The notes below the pieces were generated by a model. It made no database searches. It was given only the letters and a program-made list of their open reading frames with translations, and was not told the origin of the DNA. Shown here in pieces: positions 39,401-54,400 of a DNA stretch of 64,000 bases (position 1 is its first letter; every line of letters starts with the position of its first letter). Made by a program: the position numbers and the translations under genes. The stretch is from NCBI GenBank assembly GCA_963920525.1, contig OY986436.1, positions 87,475,970 through 87,539,969 on the forward strand. Direction: 5' to 3'. The DNA is from Dichetophora obliterata (Eukaryota; Arthropoda; Insecta; Diptera; Sciomyzidae).

Positions 39401-42400
39401 GTCGTATAAGATTTAAATTTGGTAATTTTGTTTGTACTTAAAATTGATTTCCACGTCCCCTTTTCCCGCCCACAAACTAATGAAAATGCTGGATTTCAGA
39501 CAGTTTTGGTCATATAAGACTAAAATTTGGTAATTTAGTTGGAATGGTTACTTTCGGAAACTGTTCTAAAAACGGGCGTGATCATTTTATAGCCACGCCC
39601 ACCTCTTGATAAAACATTAAAATTGACTGCTGGATATTTCGGCTGTCGATTTGTTTCGAGTTAAGAAATTACGAGAAAGTTAAGAAAAATTTTTGCCACA
39701 CCCCCTTTTACTGCCCACAAATCAATAAAAGTTATATTTTGCGGACGTTTTTGATCGTATTAGACTAAAATTTGGTAATTTAATTTATATGCTTACCTTC
39801 GGACACTTCAAAAATTATCGTGGTCACCTTATAGTTACGCCCACTTTTCAAAGGATAAGAGTGGAGTGAAGTAGAGTGCGCCAAGTATTGCCTGAATTGA
39901 GCTTAAATTTTGGCAGTCGATTTGTTTCGAGTACGAAATGGTTTAAGAGAAAGTGTTGCCGCACCTCTTTTACCGCCCACAAATTATTAAAAATGCTTTA
40001 TTTCAGACGGTTTTGGTCATATTCGACTAAAATTTAGTAATTTATTTTCTATTTTGTGTGAGTTCTATTGGAACTTCCAGAAGGGTGGCAGATAGAGCGT
40101 TAGTGTGTTTAGAAGTTAAGACAATGACTACGACAAGATTAAAAATATGTTGTCACGTCGAAGTTCTTTCGTACAACTAAATATATCCCTTTTATTCTGT
40201 AATAACCACTCTTGTTGAAAATGAGCACTTCTATTTAAACTTCGAGCTAATCATAAGTTTTAATATCTATTTTTTTAGGCTCCAAACAAATCAGCTCTGA
40301 TGAAAATACAAAGTTTCTGCTAGTGCGCGATTTAAAGAAAAAAGTAGCAGCAGACAATTATTCCAACAAATTTGAAAAATTCGAAACAAAACTAGAAGAA
40401 CCTTGTTCCTCTCAACAGTTGGTTGAAAATTCAAAAAAAACCAAAAGTTTTAGCGATGAGTACGAAAGGGATCTAGAACATGCAATTGCACTCTCTTTGG
40501 AACACTCCACAGTTTACAACGAAAAAGATTATGAATATGACTCTGATGAAAGCCTTCAATTGAACAAAGAACAAAGCAAACAACTGAAAAATGCTGCTAT
40601 TGGTCCGGCTCGTGCCTTTATGATTGAATACGCAGGAATTAATGATGAAGAGTTGTTGAGAATAATGGAGAAAACTCAAAACATTAATGACTTCGATTTA
40701 ACTTTCGAAAAGAAAGAAAATGAAGTACATACATATAATATCGTCTCGGGTATCGGGTATGTTTTAACACATTTATATTTACCCTTTGAATAAGAATGGT
40801 TATAAATTGCCTCTATAACTTTTCTGTATATCATTTTTACTCTTCGTGAATATTTAGTTTTGTCAAGTACATATATGTTTTTCTTAATTCAAGTGACGAA
40901 GCTGAATTACATGGTGACGGTTTAAGATTGCATGTTAGTGATAGTGAAACAAATTCTGATATGGAAGCAGTGGAGGAGCATACCAACAAGGAACCATTAA
41001 TACCGAAAAAACTTTCAAGCCCTGTGGCTAACTCACCTATAAGAAAAGTCGATTCATCCGACACTGATTCTGACTTGGAAGAAGTACCCCTCGACGAAAA
41101 CAATCAAACAACAATAAGTACAAATACCCAAGAAAATGCATGCCTAAATAAAAACTTGGAGGTGGTGGTAAATCTTACAAAGTCTTTAAATCCTCAGGAT
41201 GATTTGTTTTCGGATGTTTTTGAAGCAAATATGAGGAATTTAGATGATAAAAGGATCTCAACAAATGACCAGAGTGTGATTAAAAGTAAAATACTACTAA
41301 CCAATCCTCAAAAGTCTAATGTAAATGCCGTGCTTAATGAATTAAAGAAGCAAGCTGAGGATATCCCAAAAATTAAATTAGATGATATTAAAATTAATTT
41401 ACCTATTGTTGAGTTGTCAGATGATGAAACACTTGAGCTGCTGAAAATAAGCACTAAAAATATTACTCCAAGCACTCCAAAGAAAAAAGGCATTTGCACG
41501 GATATAATTGAAATTCCTGATGATAAATGCACAGAAAATAAATTCGATTCAAAGTCTCCTCAATTAAAAACTCCATCGAAGGTTACAACAATCTCAGAAT
41601 ACTTTGAAACAGATTATCTAATAAAACGCACACCAGAAGGACCTTGTCATAAAGGTGAAAATACGCCAAAAGCAAAATCACCCTTTTTTGTCAATAAGAC
41701 TCCCAAATCTAGTAGAAAACGATCAGCAGAGACTGGCAGCTACTCGCCGTCTCCCGCAACAAAAGTATCAAAAGCTACAAAATCTCTCTTTCCAAGCGAT
41801 AAGGAATATTCGCTAGATGAAGACGTGGAAAAAATTGAATCTGTTAACAAAAAAACACTTACAGCAGAGGTAAATAATTTCTGTGTTTTTGTTGAAAGTA
41901 TGTTTTTTCTGATTACACAGTGCGACAAAATTAACTAAACTGCATGCACTTTTGAAATGACCTAGTATAAAATGTCGATCTATTCGAGTATAACACAAAA
42001 CGGCGCATAAAAGTTGTCTAACACCGTCAAAATTTTGACTTACTGTACCAAAACTTTTTTGCACTCCTTCAAGCACTTATTACCCAGTAACTCAATTATA
42101 AGTCAATGCAAGATATCTTGATAGTTTTAGTTCGGTAAAATACACATCTTTCAAACGATATATAAAACTTTGTGGAATTTGTACAGTTTCTACGTATATT
42201 TATCAAGTAAATGTTAAGTTATTGATATTTTTTCCAAGTTATTGACCTTTGCCGATGTTTTTTGACACAGTTTCTTCAAAAAGCAAAGTAATCATATTTA
42301 CATTAGAAAATAACGTTCTTTTATGAGTTGGCAAAGTTATGGGACTTTCTCCAAAAGCGTTTTTAAAAATTTCTTAAATTTTCATATAACTTGTTGAATT

Positions 42401-45400
42401 TTTTATCTCAAATAAATTGTACAGCTGAATAAATTGAAATAAAAACTTTGCATCTTTGCGTTTACTTGACAAATACACGTAGTAAATACATAAATACCAC
42501 AAAGTTTTGATATTGCTTAAAAGGTATGTATATTATCTTTCCGAAACTGGCATAAAATCTTGAATCAGTTGATAACTGATTGAGTTAATGTGTATAAAGT
42601 GCATGAATGTACGCAAAACTGATTTTTTAACGGTAAGTCAAAAGTGCAAAATGACTGTCACACCTGTTATTGTTCTTAATTTTAACTTATTCTCTGTACC
42701 ATTGATGGGAAATCGTGGAATACATCCCTTAAATCCCTTTTTTTGGTAATTCTTAACTTCAAAAGAATCTAGGGGAAATATCTGTTTTTGAGGGAATTTT
42801 TAAAAAGAAAAAAAATTTTTTCAGGTTTTAAAAAAATAATGGGAAAAGCACAACTGGCGGAATGTTTTGATACAACTCCAATTCATTTGCCATTAATGAT
42901 TACTTAACCCATTTAATACTAAAGTACACGAATTTTTTCTAAATTTTTATGCTCTAACTTTCTACTATAAACAAATCTTTATTCAAACATCTCATGGTGT
43001 TATTCCGGCTTCTTCTTTCAAATGTCAATTGTTCTATAAGTCTATGCTATTATACAAAAGGAGACTCACGTATATTTGTCAGCCCAGAGCTTGAGAACGG
43101 CGGGTGCTATTTCAATAATTATTTTTCTATTAGGTAGCTATGGTACCCATTTGAAAGTTAAGTTATATAAATGGGCTAATCATTATCTTATGGGGCATTC
43201 CACGGGAAATGGAAAAATTAGTTATTTTCTTGAAGTGATATGATTATAACCAATTTATTCTTAACGCAATGTTTAAAATTTACATGATCTGCAAAAATTA
43301 TTTAGAAAAAACAAGATTAAGTATTTTTTCACTATGACAAGTTGTTGTTTATTGTGAACGAGTAGTTTTTTCCCACTAATTGTATAAATCCACTCCAAAT
43401 GTTAATAGTTTTGATATTGCTAAAGGTTATTTTGAGATATTTTTTTTCTACAAAAAATTTTCAATTCTGAGTGAATTAGAGAAGAAAATTTGTTATGAGT
43501 TATTGTAGAATAACGGTACTTTTTCTACTTTACCAAAATCAGAATTTTTTGAAGTTACATTTCTATAAATCCAGTGGTTATTTGAAGATAATTGAAGCTT
43601 TTCAAGCTAATTTCTGTTTTGGAATATTGAGGATCGTGTATGTGTTTGCATTTTTTAATGTCACGTGCAATCAGATTAGCATATATATTGAAGGGGAAAA
43701 GAGAATTGCTTTAAATTCAGAGGGCATTGGTTTTCGTAAAATTTCTCGAAAAATCGGTTGCATTCATAAATTAATAGGGTCTTTTTTTTACGTTATCCTG
43801 GAAGATATGGATGTGCAATAGGAGGTAAAAAAAAGAAAGCTAGATGGTCGCGATAAACCTAAAATAACTCGGCAAGTTACTTCAGTGCCGCTGTTATTTT
43901 ATTGCCCACAAAACTTTCCATTTCAGGTAACTTTTTCCGATGAGAAAAAATATAATCTAGACGGCCCTGTTGGCTTTCATGGATATTAGCACGATTTACG
44001 TCGAGAATCGCGATATTTCTCTCGCGGTCTCCAATTCATTCCAATACAATCTTCTGCACATTGCATGCGGGCATCGATGTCTTTGAAAAAGCCGCGGAGC
44101 CTTCTTCATTTTGATGCACTTTATATTGGTATCTCGTTTTTGAGAAATCCACACACTGTTTGTAATTCACTGAGCAAAGAGCAGCACGTTGCTTGCAGCT
44201 CTTTGAAAGGTTGCTTGCTGCCTTATGTATTTTACGTTTATCGCGACAACCCAGTTTTCTTTCTTTTCACCTACTATATCTGTTAATCTGATTGCACATG
44301 ACATATTAAAAAATACACACACATTCACGATTCATAATATTCCAAAACAGAAATTAGCTTGAAAAGCTTCAATTATGAAAGAAATGCAACAGCAAAAAAT
44401 GCTGATTTTGACAAAAGAGTATAAAAAAGTACCGTTATTCTGTAATAACTCATATACAATTTTTTTCTCTAATTCACTCAGAATAGAGAATTTTTTGTGG
44501 GAAAAAACTAATTCAAAATTACCGTTTGCAAAATCAAAACTAATTCACACTGCTTTAACCAATAAAATATCACAAAAATATTTATATGAGTTTTTTTGGT
44601 AAAAGTTTTATAAGTCGGTTCATAATCTATTGTAAAATATCTGTTTGATCATTATATTACATCAAAAAACAAAGTTACAGGTCTAAACATTAGGGATTCT
44701 GGAGTAAGCTGTCCCACCAGTCACTATGGGAAAACCCCTTATATATTAATACGCAAACATCAAATGTTGTTTTACACTTTTTTGATATTTATTTTAGAAT
44801 AAGGGCAATGAAACGTATATCATTTGAAAGGTACTGCAACATAGATGTGCCGAATCATGTTAAATTTTAAATTGATGACATCTAACCCGAAATATTAACG
44901 TTGACATTTTATAATAATTTTAGTAAGGAGTCTCAGGGTTAAGAAGAGGTAGAATAGTGAGCGAGGTATCAGATGAAAGGTCTGGCTGCGCACTATGATT
45001 GAATTTTAGATTCCTTAGATTCTTTAGTGACCTTCGGACTGAAATATGAGCGCATAAAGAGCATTTATTACATAAAATCTAAACTGTAAGAGATAGAAAA
45101 ATTTTAAACATTGATTATATGTGCAAAAAATACTTCAGACATTTTTCGCCATCTCTTACGGACAGGGCTGCCGAGAGGAGGGGCAGGGTGTTTCCCCCGG
45201 GCCCGGAGTCTTAAGGGGGCCCGGATTTTCGGGAAAGTACAGCAACAAAAAGCTGATTTATGAAAATTATTATTTTTCTTATTTCCAACCTTGCTTTATA
45301 TTGACAATATCAAAAATTATAATAGTGATATTCACTACATTTATTAAATCCTGCTAACTTGCTTAACTTATCAAATGACTTCAGATTCGAAATCAGCGAC

Positions 45401-48400
45401 CGCCTTACACCGTTAAATTATGTTTAAAACTATTAAAAATACATATTAGGTGGCAATCCTATTACAAAAAAAATCATAATTTTGAAATTCTGACAGCGGA
45501 CTCGGATTCAGCGACCCATTTTTACCTAGTGTTCTTGCCAGCACCGAATTCCTTCTCTGATACGAACCATCTATTGCCAGTTAACAAGTGAGTATCATCC
45601 GTTGACTTCACCACTTCATGAACAATTAATGAATAAATGAAGAGCCAACGAACGACAAGTGAAGAATTAAAGAAGATATGAATAGCAACAGCTTCTTCGC
45701 AAGAGTAAAAAATATTCTTGTTCATAAACTGGTTTCCTCTTTTTCAGTTCATGAACAAAAAAAATCTGCTCAGCTCTTCAAGAAAATGAGCTGCTCACAT
45801 TGATCTTTCTTCATATTCTTAAATGACTGAATAGAAGCAGAAACGAGCAGTTCATAAATGAGCAAATGCGAACCCTTTTTTTATATGGCAAAAACAACAT
45901 TCCGTACAAGGGCAAATCTTTTTATCATAAAATAATAAATTGGTAGCGGTTCAGTTTTTTGCTTGTCAAAAGTCTGTATTGTCAAAATGCTGTAATTTTT
46001 ACAGTATTTTTAAAATACTGTTTGTCTAATTTTCCTTTATTTCAATATACTATTTTTTCTGTTGCTTTCAAAAAGTCTGCTCTCCATTTACAGCATTTTA
46101 ACTTTATTTGGGATACAAAACGGTGTGTTTTAAGATTAAATTATTTGCCCTTGTACGGAAAGTTGTTATTTTAAGCTTATTTACCTTAGTTGTTTTTAGT
46201 CCACATTTTGCAGAATTTTGGCATACAAAATTTATTAACACAGTTTTCTGTTAATGCAGAATTTTGTAATGCAAAATACAGAATTTCATACATACAGACA
46301 ACTGCACCGAACCTTAAATAATTCTTTAAATTAAGGTACTTTTACAGTGTGCAGCTATAAAAAACACCTTTTTTATTAATTTTTTTTACCTAGTATTATT
46401 CATTTTAATGATTCAAATTTTTTACATAATAAAGAATTATTCATGAGAAAATAAAAAAAAAATTTGTCTTTATAGTTGTTGTTAATTTTCTACGGGGCGT
46501 TGAAGTTAGCGTGTTTAAAAAAATTGTCGCATTGGCTTCTCGTCTCCAGCTTTTACAAAGCGTCTGAAAGTAAAAAAAAATCAATGTGCATTCTTGAGTT
46601 AAGGGTAGTAGTTGAGCACTCAACCTAAGCAAACAAAAAAAAATAAAAAAATGGCATGCGCTGAAAAAAAGCCAAAAAGTTTTTTGGCTTTTTATAGGTC
46701 TAGTGCTTAACACAGTCTATCAGGATCACAATGAATCAAGATTCATCGAAAGCGATCAAGTAGAACTCCAGATATCTTAGAAGCCGATTAGGAAAACCTT
46801 TTTTCGAGAAAAACGCGATTAAAGGTTTAAAGGTTCTTGAATATTACAAGACATACGAATTTTATATATGTTATAACATTTTTCTATTTGATATTTTTTT
46901 CTAAATTCTTATGTCCGTGGACATTATGTCATGCAACCTATATTATGTACGTTAATAATTCTGAAAACAATCATAAGAACTTAGTACACTTACAACTCAT
47001 AGCTGTTCACAGTGGAATAGTTTACAAATAATTTAATTACATTTTATAAATGAAAGTTTGAAAAAGTTATAATACAACAAATAAAGTATATTATAAACAT
47101 TTGGTTGTGAAAATAACCACCTTTCAGTTAGAACACTTGCTTCTGGCGAAGCAAAAAACTCGTTTCATTTCTATGGTGCATTTCGACAAACTATCGAACA
47201 CCAGTGAATATTGAAACAAATAAAAAGAAGCAACTAGAACAGATGGCAGCCTTGGTAGAGTTGATGGCGGTGATCTATAAATAGCCTACTGCTTTGAAAT
47301 GTCATATGATTAGCAGCCATACAATTCAAAAGAATGAATTCGAAAATCTGCACAGTCGTATACTAGTTTAAACAGTGAGTTGATCGTAGCTTAATCACTC
47401 AAAGACTACTGAAGAGGAAAATGTAGAGATTTCCGAAACAGACTGCCTAGTCTATTGATTGACTCTATACAGAGTTGTTGTTGTTGTTGCCTTCTTAAAA
47501 ACTTACTTGATCTAAAGCTCGCAATTTAATTCATGGTATGTTATAAACTTTATAATATACTAGCAGGTCACTGTTGTCCGCGGCTTTGCCACGGACGTTT
47601 TTTTATCAATCTCCTTAACTCCTTAAAGACGGGACAATTTTTTCACACATGTGCTAATTTTTACCTAATTTTGGTTTTGACTAATTTTTATGTGCTACGG
47701 TTAGTTTTGCGACATCCGACTTAGTGATGCGATATGGCATCTTGTTTTGTTTTGTTTTGTTTTGTTTAGGAGCGCCGCTCTGCATTTATATGTATCTCAC
47801 TTTATGCTTTGTTCGAGGCTCATCATTTTTTTTTTTTTTGTTGCGCTGTGCCAGCTGAGCACGAAGAGAAAGAGAAAAATAGAGAGCAACATGGAGTTTA
47901 TTGAAACTCTCGCAACACAAACGCGTCAAGAGCCAACGAATAAGCAATGCGTCGCAGCTGGGATGATTTCATAAAAAACTTAATAACTTAAATAAATATA
48001 CTTAATATTAAAATTTCGAAAGAAAAATACCCCTATCTAGATCTGTAGCACAAATATGATATTTTAAAAAAATTTTCATTAAAATCGGACCAGTACCTTT
48101 GGAGTAAAGTCGTAACTTTAAATGTTCACTTCAATTTTATATAATAGTATAGATAATATCTATTAGATATACTTTATCTTTTTAATATATTTTCAAACCT
48201 TCACTTATAAAATATAATCAAATTCTTTGTAATATAATCTATTATAAAATATCAACTATCATAATTAATTCATATCGAATTGCTAAAATTTGACAAATAT
48301 AAGTAATCTAAATTCGTAGTTTTTATACATAAAAAAGCCTTTAAAATATTTCGTTGCTCTGATAACAATGTGTGTGTCTTAGGTTATCCTTATTGAATTA

Positions 48401-51400
48401 ATCATTAAACATTATGGAAATGACATAATTTTTGTACATTTAATTTATTTATCTACTCGTATCTGTAATTTTTAAACATTTCCTTTTCTACTTTCGAATA
48501 AAATAAGGATTTCATTGATAAGAAAAAATATATGTTATTTATAAAATAAGAAAACTAATATCACGATAATAGAAATTGATACTTTACAGTCATTTGCCGT
48601 GGATTCTTCTCAACTTACTTAAAAAAATTGAAAGTCTGCTTTTTTCAAAGTGACAAACTCTTAAAAAAATTATTTGCAAAATTCCTCTCTTATTTCTCGT
48701 TAATACCTTATCTAATAATAACTTAACTAAAAATAATCGTTTTTGTTTTGGCCTAAAAACAAAAGTCTTGCATGTTTTATGTTTTACAGCTTTAAGTTTT
48801 ATTAGGGTCTTCATTTCTGCTGTGCATGTAATACTGCGATTGAATATAAAAAATACAAGAAAAAACATATCACTTTGAGTAAAAAAAAAATCGGAAATGT
48901 TCGAAAAACGAAACTAGCTAATCGTTAATTTAGAGATACTTGAAAAATAGAGTTATTTGTATCGAAAATTGACGACAGTTGTGCTATTCGTGCTGTGGGG
49001 ACAAGGAAATTCTCGAAAATTCAAATAAACTCGTCACAAAACCACCTTGCGTTTATTCCAAAAAAAGTTTTTCCTACATTTATACTACAAATATCGACAT
49101 AAATTTTATTTCTATATAGTACAAGCTAGGTTGTTTTGTTAACTTCTTTGTTAATATTCTGAATGTTATAAAGTTTTTTGAAATATCCTTGAATAATTCT
49201 GATTGTAAAAATTTTGCTTGAATTCCTTTGAAAGTAATAAAGATATTCATGATTATAATCAGTTAAATTTTTTAATGATGATAATTTACTTTCAAATTAT
49301 GTTATTCTAAATTTGACACTATTTGTCATAAGAAATCCTTTTGTCTTTTTATTTATATGTTTAAATTCTCGTCAGTGTGTAAAGCAAGTGTAAATTTTTT
49401 GTTGACAAAAGAAAATTTCAATAAATGTAAAAAATTCCAAACTGTAATTATGCGACAAATTGACCCTTTCACTTTAAAAATTTCATCGACTATTTCACCA
49501 AATATATGTACAGTGGCTCACAACGAAAGTCGGGCAGGTATTTCTTAGCACTTTCTCATTGGTTTCAGAAATGAAAATATTAGAAGAAAGTTAAAGTATA
49601 TAGTTTTTCAAAACGTTATTTTTTATTAAAAAAATTAAACAAAAACATAGTAAAAAAATTAGAACATAACGGTGAAAAAAAATAAAATCAAAACAAACCT
49701 ATAAAAACGAGCTCACATTGAAAGTCGGGCAAGTGAAGAGAAAATGTAAATCGTGGTCTATTAATCGTATAATATAATCGTATATACATAATAACTTCAG
49801 TCAAAAGCGAAAAGTGAATCAATTAACACTGGCAGAAAGGTAGCTCGTAATAGATAAATTTTTGAAACGAGAATCCGTACGACAAATATCACAAATCTTA
49901 AAAAGTTAATCAACAATGCACGATATAATCGAGCGTTATAAAGAAGAAAAGAGAATATGCAATACAGAACGTTCAGTATCTAACAACAAGCTTAGCTTCA
50001 AAGATGAAACGTATATTTTAAGAGAAATAACAACGGACCCATTTTTATCTGCACCAAAACTAGCGGTTATGTTAAAACTCAATTTAAAAAAGTAGCGTAA
50101 CTCAGTAAAATTTCGAAGAGTTTTTTAACTATTAACTTTTTAACTATTAAAATTTTTAACTATTAACATTTAATACAGGTTTTGTTTACTGAGCTAACTT
50201 AATTTATTTGGTTCAGATGGAAGGTTCGAAAACAAAATGAAAAATTTTGCAATAAAAATCTGAAACATACTAGGGCTATTCCCAGTTACGGGCAAATAGC
50301 TTTGCAAATGTATGCCCTACCAAATATTTGCCATCAACTGTGAGCACACTTTTTAGAACACTGTTGCAAGCAAAACTCACAGCTGTTTTGGAGAAAAAAA
50401 AACAACACGAACAGTATTTGTGGTGTTTTTGATTTTTATTTATCAAAGTGTATTATTTATCAAAGTGAGTTCCATATCAGAGTCTGTTAATTTCGTTTTA
50501 TTAGCGGCGTTTGGTTAAAATGTGACAGCTGATTGATTGGCAAATAAGAGTTGCCCACGCTCGACTGTATGCAATGCGATTTAAGTGTTGCAAATTTGAC
50601 ACAGTCGGGCAAATGCAAATCTGTACATTTTGTTGTTGTGTTGGAAATATTTGCCATCATATTTTGCAAATGCCACGATGCCACGCTATTTGCCCGTTAT
50701 CGGGAATAGCCCTACTGTTAAGCATGGTGGAGGATCGGTCATTGTTTGGGGCATCTGATGTTGGAAGGATTAATTTTATTGAAGGTATAATGAACAAAAC
50801 TATGTTCCTTGACATTCTCAAGGCGCACGTAAAAGAAAGTGTTCGTAAATTAGGAATTGCAGACAATTTTAAGTTTTACCAAGACAATGATCTGAAACAT
50901 ACGACATGGTAAAGAATTGTTTACTTGATAATTGTCCAAATGTCATAAAAACAACCTCACAAAGCCCAGATTTAAATGTTATAGAACATCTATGGGATTA
51001 ACTTGGACCCAGATAGCGGTATCGGAGATGGGCAATTAAAGATCAATTAAAAAGTGTCCTAAGTGAAAAGTGGATTAAGATTGGAGCAGATGTTTGTAAA
51101 AATTTAGTTGCAACCATGCCAAAAAGGCAGTAATAAAACAAAATGGATTGGAAACAAAATATTAAATTCTTGGTTTTAGCATTGAATTCCCTATCTGCCC
51201 GACTTTCAATGTGAGCACGTTTTTATAGGTTTATTTTGATTTAATTTTGTTTCACCGTTATGTTCTAATTTTTTAATTATGTTTTTGTTTGATTTTGCTT
51301 ACCGACAAATAACGTTTTGAAAAAATATTAACCCCAAGTTTCTTCTTACATTTTTATTTCTGAAACCAATGATAAAGTGCTAAAAAAGGCCTGCCCGACT

Positions 51401-54400
51401 TTCGTTGCGAGCCACTGATAAAAATATTAAATTTGCACAAAATTTTTAGTATCAATAATTTTATAAAACTATCAAAATTCGGATTTTAACAATCAATAAA
51501 CAGGATTTAAAAAAAAAAATAAAAAATGAGTCATAATAATGCGAATCATCAGTACATTTTAATTATTCGGAGTGTCACACAAAAAAATTCGTTAGGTAGA
51601 GTCGTTAGGTAGAGACAACTAATACAAACAACGATAATAGGATATATTTAGCTTGTCATGGCGCATGACTTAAAGATCACTATGTACTATAAATAATAAC
51701 TAAGAACTAAATAATAATTTTCGCATAGATCTCGCCAGGGTTGGCCAGTAATGATTACTTTCATGTAATGATTATAAAAAATTACTGATAACAATTAATC
51801 ATACACTTGAATTATTAAAAAAACCATTAATAACTTTAAAGTATTTAGTGATTTTTTTGAGAAATCAGTAGTAATACAAAAGTTATCAGTGATTAATTAC
51901 TTAAATCAATAATTTTTCAGTTTTTTTAATTGTTCTGATTAAGAAATTTATATGTAATCAGGCTTAACCAATCGTTGATTGCAGATTTCTTTAACTAATT
52001 TATTGCTTTATATCTGTTTTTATATATGTGGTTCAACTGTAAAACTGAGACAAGAAAAATACAGAAAATAGAAGGGCTGAATAGAAGAGTAACAATAGTG
52101 CTCAGAAACTTTAACAAAACCATTCATTCTTTAACAAACAATAACATTACTTTAATAGCTGCTGAAGAAAATATTGCATTTATGGTAAACCATTATGGTA
52201 AATAGCAATTACTGATATAATAAAATTACATACAAATTTTTAATTTTTTGTCTGACGAGAAGTAATCTGAATTCACTGAAAGCTGGGTCTGATTACTTGA
52301 TTTATTGAAAAATCTTGAAATTCCATGTTACGATTACTTGATTTTTTTTAAAATCATGTAATCACCTTGCATGATTACTTTATTTTTTATAATCTCATGT
52401 AATTACTTACCATAATTACTTAATTGAAAGTATTTTTATTTGGTTTTTAATGTGATTTTTCTGAATATTTAGAAAAATCAAGTAATCTGTGCAATCTGAA
52501 TACATTTACAGCCCTATTCTGGTTGTTAACTTAACAAGAAATAGTTAAGGAGCTCTTGTTAAGCTGCTTGTTAGGTTATGTAAATGTTGGTATTCTTAAA
52601 AATCATTAACAACATAAGAGCTTAAAAAGCTTTTAAAGTTCACCATGCATGGTGAAAATCGATATGCCTATTGAAAGAAGAGATGCGCTATATAAACAGA
52701 TGCTTCGAGTGCAGCTTGTGACTTTGCAAGCGCTTGAAAAATTTGCCACGGCTACTGAAAGATTTCATTATCAACACTTAAAATAAGTAAAAAATTCCTC
52801 CATTTTTCAGTTTAATGTATTTAAACTCAATATTATATATTAATTTGTATTTTTTACTATTTTCACAACAATTTTCTATCTAAGCACATACATTTCATTC
52901 GTTGTTAAGACTCTTTCTGTTCTTAACAAAATTGTAAGGAAAAGAGCTTTTAAATTTGCAGCAGAATACGAAACCTTAACAAATTGTTAATATTAACTAT
53001 TTTGTTAATGTGGTGAGCTTAGTTAAGCTGCCAGAATAGGGCTGTATATCATAATCAGTAATCGTGTTTTGTAATCATGGCCATCCCTGGATCTCGCAAT
53101 AGCTTGCACTGGTTTATACTTTTCTTATTGCATTTTTTGAAGTGTTTCAGGGGAGCCCGTATGTTGAAACCCCCGGCCCCGAACTTGGCTCTCTACGCTC
53201 TCTAAGCAGGCCCTTACGGATACCCTACAATAAGCATTTATTTTTAATACAAGTGTGAATATATATTGTGATGGTGAAATATCTTAAAAATAGTAAATTA
53301 TGAAACTGTCTGTTATTTTGACATAAATTTATTGTTTTATCTCGAAAACTATAGATGTTTTCAGCACATTGTATTTTTGTATGAAACGTCCTTGGTTCAG
53401 AAATATAACGGTATACGAAAATTTTTATGGTAATATTTTTCACGGATAGTAAGTTAAAAAATTCCCGTTATAATGACATCAAAATTATTGAGATATCTCA
53501 AAAAATGTATATTTTCTCAGTACAACGTATTTCTTTGAAGCAAGTTCATCGCCTCAGAATAAGAAAAAACGATTGAAATTTCATGTTTGGATTTTGCAAG
53601 CAAATATCTCAGTCATTTTTCAATCGATTTTCATTGAATTTTCTTTTTCTGAAAGATCAATTAAATGACTTTGGAGAAATGAGAAAAGATTAACCGTTAT
53701 CTCACCAACTCAATATTTAATATTGTTTTATATAAACCTATAAAATATTCAGTTTTTGCCAGAAAATAGGCCAAACGTTTTTCGTTGTATTTTTTTTTTT
53801 TCTTATAAAATTTTCATTTTTCACACTCTTTCATATGACATATCATTTATTAGCAAACATTGCTTCATTTTGACACATAATGCAAAAAACAGTTTCTATC
53901 ATCGAAAATCATGAAGTACCCCCCTATGATATTTTGATCAAAATTAAATTTTTCAAAATGTTTTTATATTTTTTACAAAGTTGTACTACAGTTTAAAAAA
54001 TAATTTCTGTGAAGAATTTTCAAATATTTCGAACTACTCCAAAGTTATATACACAAATCTATGTTTTAAGCCATTTCATTGTATATAGAAATAGGCGTTG
54101 GAGAAACAGTTCTCCCGTGTTTCTGAACCGATTTTGATAATGTTTTAGGGAGAGTAGGGAGAAGGAGTTTACCGAATATTTATGTGACCTTTGACCTGAT
54201 ATATGAGTGCTGAAAGAATATTTCTGAAGTAAAACCTAAACTATAAGAAATGGAAGAACATGGCGTAAGAGGAAATTTAAGACATTAATACAATTTAAAA
54301 AAAAAAAAAATGTCGCTATCTCTTACCTACAATAAGCATTTTTTATGTAACATGTGTGAATATATATTGTGATGGTGAAATTTCTTATGAAAAGTAAATT

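Larger units (their letters stand above)
49511..51417 (+). mobile_element. Tc1-like transposon (about 1.46 kb without its insertion)
   Basis: Terminal repeats of about 60 bp: CAGTGGCTCACAACGAAAGT ... ATTGGTTTCAGAA and the inverse at 51350-51417. A subterminal direct repeat of the motif GAAAGTCGGGCA occurs at 49720 and, inverted, 51195. Flanking TA on both sides fits Tc1/mariner. The transposase is broken, and a 442-bp MITE lies inside. Confidence 0.88.
45163..53212. mobile_element. 8.05-kb insertion with hAT-type ends
   Basis: Exact 8-bp direct repeat CTTACGGA at 45155-45162 and 53213-53220. The left end CAGGGCTGCCGAGAGG resembles the inverted right end (GGCCTGCTTAGAGAG). Flanks join to match the uninterrupted related copy at about 54300-54400 (CGCTATCTCTTACCTACAATAAGC), which acts as an empty site. 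No hAT transposase was recognised inside; much of the length consists of later nested insertions (45.9, 47.1, 49.5 and 51.7 kb). Confidence 0.75.

Noticed and set aside
41900..41938. Exon 5 continuing to the stop at 41938 as an alternative XPG C-terminus
   Set aside because: A good donor GTAAAT at 41870 and exact phase agreement with exon 6 make splicing far more likely.
52648..52780. Independent small gene (MKIDMPIERRDALYKQ...)
   Set aside because: It lies within a nested inverted-repeat element and is best read as a leftover of that element's protein.
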